Made by a program: the position numbers and the translations under genes | Source: Ostrinia nubilalis | Taxonomy: Eukaryota; Arthropoda; Insecta; Lepidoptera; Crambidae | Assembly (NCBI RefSeq): GCF_963855985.1 | Contig: NC_087099.1 | Coordinates: 8,710,001 to 8,774,000, forward strand | Length of the DNA: 64,000 bases | Reading direction: 5' to 3' | The notes under the pieces: generated by a model | The model's input: only the letters and a program-made list of their open reading frames with translations | Databases searched by the model: none | Told to the model about the DNA's origin: nothing | Shown: one piece after another, positions 11,351 through 22,742 of the stretch | Layout: each line of letters begins with the position of its first letter | Numbering within the stretch: position 1 is the stretch's first letter

Positions 11351-11564
11351 TTTTAGAGGTTTGTATACATCTCTACTTATGTCATAAATGACAATTATGA
11401 CATTTGTTAAATTTTTCTCCTCAATTTTTCTGTTGTGCTTTGCGCTCACATGTGATTGAATGTAAAAATTCTTAAAAACAAGTTCTATTTTCAGAATGTG
11501 AACATTAATTGTGTGCCTTTGTCTGCTGATTTAATAATATTACTATAATAATTTGTACATAATC

Positions 11565-14329
11565 ATGGAGGGTCAAGAAAGAGATCCAAAACTTAAGTTC
11601 AAAAGTCTGAAAGAAAAATGTTCACCGCCAAGTATGAAAGCAATTAAAAACATGGGATTCAAATACATGACTGAAATTCAATCTGCTGTTTTGCCTAGAG
11701 CTTTAGATGGAGACGATATAGTTGCCACAGCAAAGACTGGATCAGGAAAAACATTAGCTTTCTTGATACCTGTTGTTGAAACAGTGGTTAAATCTGAGCC
11801 AAATGAGTCAACTGGTAATGTTCATACTTATTGCTTAAAAGTAGTTTTTAATCCCTATTGTTTATACTAATGATTTCATTTGAATTTCCAGGTACTTTAT
11901 GTATTATCATATCACCTACCAGAGAGTTGGCAATACAGACATACACAGTTTTGCAAGATATTATTTCCTTTCATGGGTGTATAACATCTAGCTTAGTCAT
12001 TGGTGGAGAAAATAAAAAGAAACAGAGCATGGAGCTTTCAAAAGGTATAATTTAGTTTTATTCAGTACAAATATCACACACACTGGGTTTATGTTAATGT
12101 AAGATAATTAAATTAGAAATGCTTAGCTATCCAATTATTGTAGAATCGAATATATTATTGGTTTCGCATAGTGAAAGACGAGTGATCTTTAGGTGTGTGT
12201 GCGAGTACATGCACATAATGATGGTGTAATAATGTCTATCAAAACTTGAAAAACGAACAGTTGAGCCACCACACATGTAAAGCTCACTCGCCTTCATGAA
12301 TTGCAACAACTGTACTTGTTACCTATCTAATTATTAATTTTGTTTTCCAGGTGTGCATATAGTAGTAGCTACACCAGGCAGACTATTTGACCACATGAGA
12401 ACTAAAGAGTTTGATTATAGAAATGTAAACTGCCTGGTGTTAGATGAAGCTGATAAAATATTTCAATACGGGTTTGAAGAAGACCTAAAACAAATAGTTA
12501 ACCGTCTTCCAAGTAAGTATGGATGAAAAAGAAGTCAATGTTTAACTTGCACATATGTTACTGTAAAGTTTATACTAAATCCAACTTTTTTATATAGAAA
12601 ACAGGCAAACAATGTTGTTCAGTGCCACCTTATCAGAGAGGACAGAGGCTTTGATCAAATCTGCAATGAAAGATGATTTTCGGGAGATAAACACTAGTGA
12701 AGATAACATCAAAGCTACGGTGGATGGATTGAAACAAGGGTAAGAATAAAGGGTACAATCAATATTGAGTTTGGTACCGAAAACATCTTTGACTTTCTGC
12801 AAACTCTTGTTTTATGTTTATAGGTAAAATAAACTAATATTATCTTATCTTTTTAGGTACATGGTATGTGAAACTGAGTACAGAATGTGGTGGTTGCACA
12901 AAATGTTGAAGAAAACCCAGAACCAAAAAGTAATGGTATTCTTTTCAAGTTGCAAATCTGTTGTATTTCATTATGAATTCTTTACCAGACATTGCAATGC
13001 TTCAGTGCTATGCATTCATGTAAGTACCTATTAAAACCCTGCTGCATTTCCCTTTTATTATTTTGTAAATTACAGAAATTCTCAAATGTTACTAAATTAA
13101 TTTTCATAGGGGAAAATGAGTCAGATAGATAGATCAGCCACTATGAGGAATTTTTATAATGCTGAAAAAATAGCATTGTTTTGCACAGATTTGGCAGCTA
13201 GAGGATTGGATATACCGGCTGTGGATTGGATAGTACAGTTTGATCCACCTTCTGACACCAATGTAAGTTTAATTTGCAAAAACAACTCTTTTTCTTCAGA
13301 GCATAAATCAATATTGGACTATGGTTTATAAATCATATTTTTTATACTAGGTATACCTGTTATTTTTCAGGAGTACATACATAGAGTAGGCAGAACAGCC
13401 AGAGGTTTAGGGACAGTGGGAAATGCTGTATTACTACTGAGGTCAGAAGAAAATGGATTTATAGATCATCTAAAAGAGGCCAAGATTTATTTAGACAAAT
13501 ACGAAAGTTGGGATAAATATCACAATTTACAACCCAAGGTAATACTTGTATACTTAAGAAAATAATTCTTTAAGGCGTAGGCATTACGAGCTTGAGCGAT
13601 GTTTATGAGAAGGCCACAGTGCTAACGCTGTCTATATCTTTTATTTGCAACATATTATAAAGTGTTAACAAAATATTAATTTACAGTTAGAAGCAGCAAT
13701 GCAAGATCCAGAACTTCGTAAAATGGCAGAGGAAGCTTTCGAGGGCTATATCAGAGCACTAGAAGTCAGAAAGTTGAAGCACATCTTCAACGTTATTTCA
13801 ATGGACATGAATAAAGTAGCCAAATCGTTTGGTTTAGAAAAGGCACCAGAAGTTGACATCCGTAAGTAATTTCAATGAGCACTAATCATCGCCTATTCTA
13901 TCAAAGGGTACGGTGCTAACTACGGTATGACTCGCGCGGGCGCACGCACCGACACACGCGTCTCTTTCGATCAATATTTTAACTGACGTTCAGAGATTTT
14001 AGCGAAGGCTCTAAAAATATAATGCAAAAATAGGCGGTTATCACACTGCGCCGCGATTCGTGTGATTTCATATAAAAATTCCCGCGCGCAGACGCGTTGT
14101 CAGTGTGTTGTGCCGCGCGTTTTCTATACAAACTGAGGTACTTGCATACAATGATTAAATCTGTCATCCCGCGTACCGCGGCGCAGTGTGATAACCGCCT
14201 TAGTCTTCAAGCTCAAAACACTTTTTTTTTTCAGATACTGGGTTTAGCAAAAAGCATCGACCTAGAAAAAGGATTGCTGCAATATTAGCTGCAAAAACTG
14301 AAGACAGTAATAAACGCATAAAATCATGA
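11565..14329 (+). CDS. DDX18-like DEAD-box RNA helicase, short paralogue, complete
   Basis: Nine exons: 11565-11814, 11892-12044, 12351-12512, 12598-12739, 12857-13019, 13110-13262, 13371-13538, 13687-13861, 14235-14329. All have GT-AG borders and total 1,461 nt (486 residues plus TGA). The start lies in front of the Q-motif region; the lysine-rich N-terminus of DDX18 (about 115 residues) is missing. All helicase motifs are intact: TAKTGSGKT 55-63, PTREL 92-96, TPGR 142-145, DEAD 166-169, SAT in exon 4, [11 protein letters not shown] 316-326, HRVGRTARG 345-353. The last exon adds a basic tail (SKKHRPRKR) instead of the Gly-rich tail. Exons of 142 and 153 nt match DDX18 exactly, and others differ by one codon, so it is a DNA-level duplicate with one extra intron near the end. 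Codons are more AT-rich than in DDX18. The intact core argues for an active ATPase; loss of the nucleolar-type N-terminus suggests a changed or tissue-limited role. Either of the two may be the parent, but DDX18 on the minus strand is the canonical form. Confidence 0.92.
14033..14199. mobile_element. Short MITE (167 bp) with perfect 23-bp terminal inverted repeats
   Basis: GGCGGTTATCACACTGCGCC at 14033 continues for 23 bp and is exactly complemented at 14177-14199. It lies in the last intron of the short helicase paralogue, 35 bp before the final exon. No coding capacity. The target duplication is not clear (TA to the left, TTA to the right). Confidence 0.75.
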
Positions 14330-14451
14330 ATATAATTTTATTTTTATAATATTGGTAAATTAAATTGTAAATATACTACAAAATAATACAAATCAGATTG
14401 TTTTATTGTTGATTACAGCATATAGTTTTTAGTATAATAATAACGCGCAAT

Positions 14452-14457
14452 AATAAA
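14452..14457 (+). terminator. Candidate poly(A) signal of the short helicase paralogue
   Basis: AATAAA 123 nt past the TGA at 14329. The BTB gene ends at 14656 on the other strand, so the two 3' UTRs meet or overlap in the 326-bp gap. Confidence 0.4.
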
Positions 14458-14655
14458 ACTAGAAGTTAATATAAATAAAATATCTTCTGACTAGATGAAT
14501 TTTATAGGATTATTTTCATAGGAATTTATACTGTACACCTACACTAAATCTGTTCTCAGAATTAATTATAATCAAATGAGAGCAACCTTATTCAAAATAA
14601 ATATAGGAACTTTACAATTTGTTGTATGTATAATCTAGTTTAAAATAATACTTCA

Positions 14656-17600
14656 TTACTTAGGGGAAACATTCATTTCATAAATGTTGTTTCTAACGAG
14701 TTTCTCGTAACAATCTTCGTGATTGTGTTGGTGATTCACGGCGTATATCATTGCATCAATGGTTTCCACAGTGGCGGGACATCGGTTGAGCGAAAAGTAC
14801 TGAACACATCTCCAAGATGTTTTCCCGTGAGTGGTAGAGTGTTTGGTGTACACAAAGTTCATATGGACCAATTGTTTGTGCCCTTTCCTACTGTAAATAT
14901 ATTTGTAACGCACTGGCAACTGCTGGTTTTCGCACGACCCATTCATAACTAGGGAGAGTGCACCTGGAAACAAAAGTATGAATGAGCTTATAAAAAACAA
15001 AGTTACAAGAACTTAACAATAGAAATATTGCACCTATTACAATCCAAGGATAAATAAAGTAGACAAGCTGTAAATTTCATGTTATTTTATTCAATAATAC
15101 AAGTATAAAAATACATTCACGTAAAATAGATCAAAGCCACACTAAATTCACACAAGTATAAAATACAAAGCCAAAAAAGTGACTATAAAAGTTTCATATA
15201 AAATACACAATACAAGTTATAAAAATGTCTCTTTTTTAGCAAAAAATAGCTTTAGTTATGAATAAATGTCTTTAATAAGAGTCATTCCGATTTTGTTAAT
15301 TTTCAAAATACACTAGGTAATCTCATAGTTGGCTGTTAATGCATTTTTTTTCTTTTATTCAACTAAAATGTTATAACTTTCTTGTTTTAAAGCTTTTTTC
15401 TTTTTTGTAAGTTTTAATATAATTTAGATGCCTAATGAGCTACACTATGCGCATTATCATAGAAATATTTCCCAATAAAGACCAAATGATATGCTATAAT
15501 TATCGGAATGCAATCTCTCACTGTATACTTAATCTTAAAATATAGTACTTATTCTACAGTCACTCAGAGATCATTAAAATTTAAGAAATCATTTATAATG
15601 AAAATGTCTCACAATTTTACATAGATTAGAAAAATATTTCTCTGCAATTCCATCCATGAGCATGTTGGACACGCATATTATTATAGTATTATAAAGTTTA
15701 ATTTTAAGTCATTGCAGTTTTTTTTTGCATATACCAAAAATGTAAGTGATCCTATAAAATCAAATCTAATACTAATACAATAAATAGACTAGAATATGAG
15801 CAACAAGTCTTGATTTTTATGGTATAGTTTGATGGCACAGACCGAAAGTGATATACTTCTACTATAATTTGTTCGACTTTTAATTGGCACTTGAGAGCAG
15901 ATTACCGCTATCACAGTAGTTTACTTAACTTATTGTGCTTTATGATTTCATACAGAACAGCCTTATCTAACAATATAGAGTATTTAAAAGGTTATTATTA
16001 ACAATAGATAGCATTTTGCAATATACAGGAATTTGGTCCCCATGTTCTCTGGAATCTATGATCCTTTTAGTTTTTACAGCTCAAAACTGCTGGCTTTGCT
16101 AAGCTAAAGAGATACTTTTTGATAAAAATATGAATATTATATTAAATCTTAACTATAAAGTTCCTTAGTGAATATGAATTATATGTATTTTGATTTAGTT
16201 TGATATTATGTTGCATAGTAGTCACCCTGGAGTTGAGATACTTTTAGTACATCATTGAAGTGTATTTCAAAACATGGAGATTTGCAAAAGGGCATTTCAC
16301 AAGCGTTACACATAAATCTTGTGTCCCTTCTCTTCCCTATTTTCCAGCAGAGTCTGCATGACCGTTGTGGATATTTCTTTTTTCCGTCTTCTTTTTGTGG
16401 AATCGTCACAAGTCGATGCTCCATTGTAGTCCGTGGGTGTTCTTCATTTGTGTTATTTCTCAACGTGGTGTTAGTCACTTTACCGTTCACTAAGTTTTTT
16501 AGGTCGTTAAACAATGAGTTTAAGCTGGTACAATCTGAAATCACGATGGGCATTTTCAGTATAGGTGAAGTTACAAACAACAGTTTTTTTTATAAGATCG
16601 ATGATGTTGAAAATGCCATCGTGTTTTCACAATGAAGGCTTTGCAAAAGAAAATAAATATTGATGATATAAATGATTGCATTTTCAACACAATATACAAT
16701 CTTATTGTGTAAATGGTAAATGAATAAGCATTGACAAGCAAAGTAACAAAGAAGACTAGAAAGTTAAAAAGTATACTTTATAGAGAAATAAATATTAAGA
16801 AAAATAAACTTACTATCTTGAGGTGAGTGGTAATCCAAAGGTATTGACAAGTCTTTCTTTCCATCTCTAGACCCATCATAAGACTTCGGAGTGGTGCAAA
16901 CTGCAGGATCTGTTACTATTATGTCCATATCATCACTTTCCGTTTTCAATTCTATATTATTTTCAAATGGAATCTGATCTTTAGCTTTGTCATTCAAATC
17001 TTTCTCTGCATTATTACAAGCATTTTGAATGTGAGAATTATATGCATTTGAAACATCTAATGCCTTTTCTTCATATAAACTTTTTAAATTCTCGTAGCTC
17101 TGAGCCATATGGTTGTTCTGTTTAGAATACGGTTTGTCTTTGGTCTTAGACCTTTTTTCAGGGTTTATTAAGTCAGCATAGTAGCTCTTTTGGAGGAATT
17201 CTTCAGATTTTCTTTTTAGATTACTAAGTCTTTGCAACTTTTCAATGAATTGCCTTTGTTTTAAAAGATCTAGTTCATTATTAGGTGTGACATCATCAAT
17301 GGTGGTATCAACTATGTCTGACACACTTGAATTCCCATCAGGAGAGCCATTGTGGTTTTCTATGTTGTGTTTGGAAAAATCTTGTTCTTTCTCAGGATCA
17401 TCTTCAGTCTGAAAGTATAACATGTTAATTATTATTTGATGGCAAATAGAATTTAATTATGACAGTCCTAAGATATGTAAACTTTTAGCTGATCATCGTT
17501 TCAGCTACTTGACGTCCACTTCTGGCAAAGGCCTCCCCCATGGTCTTGCTTTGGCTGATTTATCAAATAAGCAGTAGTTTTTGATTCTTACCTCTTTGTT

Positions 17601-18252
17601 AGTCAGCCCCTTGATTTGCAATACCTCAGCTGTGCCTATAAAACTAGTAAGATCCTCTCTCTTAACACTGACTTCCCCATGGTACATGAATTGAAGGAGG
17701 TCTCGCATGGCTTTATGTGTCACATCCCTCAACACCACTGTAATAAAACAAAAGAGTTAGGTATTGACTCAAAAGTCACGATAATTAAAACTATTATAAT
17801 CATCTCAGAATGAATGGAGTATAAAAAAACTAAAATGAGCTAAGTAAAATAAATGGATTGACTCAAAATTAACGAGGTAGTCAATCCTACAAAAACGACT
17901 ACTTTCTAAAATAAATGAACAATTTAGAGAAAATAATTACACCCAACTTTAGAAGAAAGGTATAAGGTTTCCAATGAATGATCGTTATTTAATGACGGCA
18001 TTAAATTTTAATTGTCTCTTCATGCAGCTGACCGTAAATAAACGTACCAATAGGATGTTGACACGGATTCATTTGGAACATCTTCTTGAAATATGGGGAG
18101 CATATTGAAAGTATTACTTTGTGCGCTTGTAACAGGTGTCCTTCTACGGCAATAGTCACGTCGACGAATTCACCATTACCCAGTAAACCGGCGAATCCCT
18201 TCGTGAGGTTTCCATGGAAGTTATTCCAAGACAATGAAAATTGTTGGTCCAT
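14656..18252 (-). CDS. BTB/POZ protein, isoform ending in a FLYWCH zinc finger
   Basis: Exons 18252-18048, 17737-17592, 17408-16814 and 14963-14656 join in frame (1,254 nt, 417 residues). Residues 1-117 are a BTB/POZ domain of the insect ttk group: [12 protein letters not shown] start, [32 protein letters not shown]. Residues 118-315 are a polar, probably disordered linker with a helical stretch ([20 protein letters not shown]). The last exon (316-417) is a FLYWCH-type zinc finger: Y354, WRC 366-368, C377 and the closing HQHNH 393-397. The ttk-group BTB mediates dimerisation in nuclear chromatin and transcription factors; FLYWCH is the usual variable end of mod(mdg4)-type proteins. This exon accepts the same phase-1 junction as the exon at 16534-16206, so the two look like alternative 3' ends of one gene. 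Exact orthology (mod(mdg4), lola or another BTB gene) is not settled. Confidence 0.8.
16206..18252 (-). CDS. BTB/POZ protein, isoform ending in a piggyBac-type cysteine-rich domain
   Basis: Same three 5' exons (18252-18048, 17737-17592, 17408-16814) joined to 16534-16206: 1,275 nt, 424 residues plus TAA. The terminal exon has a TTTCAG acceptor; the frame is closed just upstream by a stop, which supports splicing. Residues 375-407 carry C-x2-C-x12-C-x2-C-x4-C-x3-C-x3-H (C375, C378, C391, C394, C399, C403, H407). Basic residues KRRDTR precede the third cysteine, and HRLVTIP lies about 20 residues before the first. This is the layout of the C-terminal zinc-binding domain of piggyBac-like transposases, which recognises transposon ends. 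No DDE catalytic domain is present. The fusion would give a dimerising BTB protein with a transposon-derived DNA- or protein-binding tail. An alternative reading as an unrelated treble-clef finger cannot be excluded. Confidence 0.75.
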
Positions 18253-19554
18253 TTCTAACCACTTTTCGATCGCATCTGAAGAGCTATTTTAGACTTACTG
18301 TTAACTACACTATTTTTCACTAAATAAACACAAAAATAAAGTTTGCGTTGTATTATTTTGATGAAATATTTTATCAAAATATGCGATAGAAACGTGACAG
18401 CTGCTGTGCGCGGCAGCGCGTCGTAGCCTGTGTTGCCACTCACTTTCCAAATGCCAAAATAATTATCGTTGCCAACACTACAACAAAATTTACGCGTTTT
18501 GCCGTCTCCATTATAGCTCGAAGTTCAAATGTTAAAGCTTAACAAAAAATTAGTAAATGGGTACAGTGAAAATCGCAAGTGAATCTTAATGCCAATCTTA
18601 TTTTATTAACCATACAACCACAAATAAACAGATCAGACCATAATGTGTACAATAGTAAAGTTTTGGCAATAGATGGCGACTGAATCGATTTCTGGAACGT
18701 GTCTTTCTACTGCGACAAAGACGTAGGTACCTATATCCTATGCCTCTTAAAAAGGTCAGTTTATTTCAAATACTCTGTGTGGCCTATTTATCGAACTTAA
18801 CTCTCCTGAAAATTTCCTTTTAAACGACAAGTTAATAGGATTTCTGAAATTAAGCAGTGGGAACGAAATTAATCCTTATATTAATTTAGGTGTATAGGTA
18901 CTACATAACTATTGCATCGATGCATCATCATAACCATGACTGAGCAGTTTTTAAGCCTTTTTTTTTAATCAAACATACGAACGAGACCTTTGAGCCAAAG
19001 GTGGTGGTACAGACAGCCATCGAAATTGAAATTAGGGCGGGCCGGATTATTAAGCTTCCTGACGTTCTTTTCTTCCCATCCTTTGGACCACTTCATAGTT
19101 GAACTATTAGGTAAATCTAGGAGTCTCTACGTAACTCGCTCGATTAACTAAGAACTCTTTACCGCATAAAACTACCCTAAATAAAGTAATCATTATTATC
19201 AATGGAGATACACTTACAATTTTACCCCCGAAACGTAACAAAGCATTTAAAATGAAAACAGAAGAAGAATTTGTTTTGCTGTTTATTTTAGGGCACATTG
19301 TTGACGCGCCGCATTACAATGAAATATTCGGAGATTCAGCGTGGATCCTTGGGATGCGCTTGGGTGCCTCGTTGAAATAAAATATGCACATGTGTTTGGT
19401 CAGGAATGCGGGAATTTACAAATAAATGATACAAATATGTTTAAAGTAATGGATGTGTTTAATTTTATGTTACGTAACATATAAAATAGAAATAGAATCA
19501 GCTTAGCCGAAAGGCCCGCAAATAAATGAATAAAATCATGCATCTCTCGGGATA
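18253..19554. other. Spacer upstream of the BTB gene
   Basis: Contains the BTB 5' flank, with a short GC-rich patch at 18398-18425 that may mark the promoter. No ORF with recognisable homology and no TATA box at a convincing distance. Confidence 0.5.
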
Positions 19555-19797
19555 GTGTCATCATCATCATTATCATTTCAGCCATAGGACGCTGCTGAAC
19601 ATAGGCCTCCCCCAATTTTCTTCATCGATGTTGATCGATTAGTAGCGGCCTGCATCCAGCGCTTCCCTGCTACCTTTATGATGTCGTCTCTCGTCTATCC
19701 ACTTTATTGGTGGACGTCCCACGCTGCGTTTTCCGGTACGCGGCCTCCATTCAGGACCTTGCTGCCCCATCGGCCGTCAGTACTGCGTACTATGCGG
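19555..19797 (-). mobile_element. RTE-type LINE 3' tail
   Basis: Minus-strand reading gives GEAYVQQRPMAE next to a (TGA)n-like tail (ATCATCATCATTATCA on the plus strand). The interior is the usual RTE C-terminal coding tail, now broken by frameshifts. 5'-truncated. Confidence 0.8.
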
Positions 19798-21653
19798 GAT
19801 AGTATCCCAGGAGGAAAATCCAAACATTGAGACCTAACCTGGGACTGATAACATTCATTTCAGTCCTGTAACTATTTATAGCTTCTTTATCGCCATTACC
19901 TCTCGATAGCAACTTGTGAAATCTAGCTTTACACACTTTGATTACAATAGTTAATACCTACTCACATACAAATATTTTTAATACTCTTTAGTTACTCAGT
20001 CCCGTGGTGCTAGGTACCTACGAGCCGGCTAAACTTCGCATCGCGGTCGAGGAACGGTCCGGCTAAATTAAGTTTCAGCAGAACTTTTAGTTGGTCGACG
20101 CAGTGGAATCCAAACCAAGATGTTAGGAGCTAGTATCTCAAAGTTCTGTTTAACCTAGTCGGATTCAACCATATTTTAAGATTAATTTATTGACATTTCA
20201 TTGATGAAAAAGGTTCACATATCTACCTGATGTAAAACTGTAGTTTTAACGGGAATTAAAACTTAGTAAACACTTCCATTGGTAATTTTATGGCAACCGT
20301 TAAGTTCTTTTCTTAGTTTAATTATAGTTTCCTGAAAGCATTAAACCTAACTTATTTAATCCGTTCATTACGTAGTCTATGAAACAAATTTTTTTTTTAA
20401 TATTTTAATGCAAGAGGTAGAGCTGTTTTACGCCTTAATTAAGCACCTGACATTACAGATTTAGTCGTTGTATTTCAGTTTATTTACTTAGCACTTAATT
20501 GGTGATATTATCTCGATGTTTGTAGCACAAGTCGGGGTATCGATTATGTGTCAGCCGCAGGGATGGGTGGGCGCAGCTCATACTTTCACATCAATAAGCC
20601 TGTCTTCAGATACGTTACAGCGTTACTAGTTATTAAATCAGCTATATCTAATTAAGAAATTAGTAACAAAGCATTAATAAGTACAAAGGATTACATAATT
20701 AATTATTTTACAAATTAGTCCAGCAATATTTTGATTTCATAAAGAATATAAAGATCTGTTTACTTACTAGGTTACCATCTTACAAACTCTACAAGTAGTT
20801 AGTAATAACATTTTAATATGTTACACCGTTTGCAGTCTTCTACTCGTATTGGATAGAGTTTAGAAAACTACTGTTGTTATTCCTCTTCACGAGAAAAAAA
20901 GTTACACAATAAACTGTTTAGAACTTGACTAGTTTTTCACTGTCACGTACACACTGTCCGGTAAAGATGCCAAACTTAAACTCCGCTGGTCTTCCAATAT
21001 AGTTGGACATGTCCACGGGTAAATCGCCAATTAATTAAGTTCCCAAGAGCCAGTCACCCTACTCGCAGATAGCCCCACCATGACAGCGCACTTTTAATTT
21101 TCTGGTGTCACGGGTTAGCGATAAGCCTCTAAGGAAAGTATGCGATGAATGAGGTTCTTATTAAAACTGTTGAAAAGTTTCATCAAGACCAAGTTCCGTC
21201 TGCGTGCTGTTAACGTCGTAGCAATGAAATTGTTAAGCGGTTTTTGTGCGTCCAAACGTAATTGGATGAAATGTAAACCGACGTTGTGGTAAAATAAAGT
21301 TTTGTTTTTTGTTTCGCTTTGATCAGAGTTGTTCTAGTTTTTTCTGTGACTGGAGTTAGTTGACGGATTTAACTCGGTCGAAATCGTAAAACATTTTTTA
21401 ACCAGCTTTGGGATATGCGAGTAGTTAAATAAATAATTCTAACTACAAATAATGGAGTCTTAATTTGGATAGGGAATTTTTAAATATTTTGTAGCCCTTT
21501 TTCCACAGCATTCTCTAATACAAATATACATATGCCTACCCGTATTTTAACAATAATTTATTTAAAAGGCTAACTTAAAGCTGTAGAGATCGATCGATTG
21601 ATCTTCTAATCTCAAAAACAATTAAGACTTTTTACGCTTTTATTTCAGTACCT
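19798..21653. other. Non-coding stretch
   Basis: AT-rich sequence without usable ORFs, recognisable repeats or RNA genes. Confidence 0.5.
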
Positions 21654-22742
21654 GGGTCATTCCACAAAAATATGTCAACTCTTAGTCCGCGCCACATTTC
21701 ACATGAAATATTTGTTAATATTTTATTCCAAAATTGTTAAATAACAGCTCGCAATGTGCTTTATTCATCACCCATTTATATTTTTTGAAACTATTTTTAA
21801 AACATCTTAAATTCCTTTTGAATGACCCAAAACGTCATTCCCTAGGCATGTCCGTACTCCAAAAGTTTGTGTTTTGGGACCCACATTTATAAAAACATCA
21901 ACTTTATCCTTGCTTTTAATTAACGAATAATCTATTTAAATGTATATTACACCAAATTCTATTAATATTTTGCGGTTTCAATAAACAATAATTTGATTTT
22001 CTTTAGTTGAAAAAGAGTCTACAGCTTTTAGCGTCATTCCCTCGCCACGCACTGATTTTATAATTTTGCGCTTTAATATGTATTTAGAGTGAATGCCATT
22101 TAGTTGAGTTTAAAGTACGATACGAAGTTATCCTCAGACCATACTGGCTTTGCGGTAGCCGTTTTTTGAATTAGTGCAAACGTGCCAGTTGTTGCGGAAA
22201 CATGTGTTTATCCAGTCACTTCGTCAGTCCCTAGTCGAGTAGCTTTATTGATTACAATAAGAAATTGTATATAATTTAATTAGTATTTACGTGTGGTTTT
22301 TTGGCTATTTTCGGCACATCGTATTAAGCATCTTATAATATAAAGTTAATCTGCATTTGTGTTAAGTTTTACTCCAAATCGTCAGTCCCTAGAGCGTCAG
22401 GCCCTAGCTTTAAACGGCACTTGGGACTAAATTACTAGTTAGGGAATGATGTTTTTTATATGATGATAATAACAAAACAACTACATTATGTATATTAACT
22501 TATCTATAAATGTTAAGGTTATAAGTTTTATACTTTATTAGAAGTCATATAGGAGTAATGTAGTATGAAAAAATTTAAAATTATAATTTCTCCTAAAATA
22601 AAGCATAAAGTGACTGGCCCTTTTAGACATAACATAATTAATTAATAAACTATAATTTCCACTAATAAAGTATTCAAAAGCATCTTAAAAAAGTTACGGA
22701 CAAAATGACGTCGAAAATATACAGATTTTTATGGAATGACCC
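21654..22742. mobile_element. Non-autonomous DNA element, 1,089 bp, GGGTCATTCCA ends
   Basis: Starts GGGTCATTCCACAAAAAT and ends ATTTTTATGGAATGACCC, flanked by ACCT on both sides (21650-21653, 22743-22746). Inside, the word CGTCATTCCCT or CGTCAGTCCCTAG recurs at about 21833, 22032, 22222 and 22379, with a variant at 22395. These look like internal transposase-binding or regulatory repeats. No ORF. Superfamily not assigned. Confidence 0.7.

Noticed and set aside
14719..14952. 77-codon frame on the plus strand
   Set aside because: Antisense shadow of the FLYWCH exon.
16255..16635. 126-codon frame on the plus strand
   Set aside because: Antisense shadow of the piggyBac-type exon of the BTB gene.
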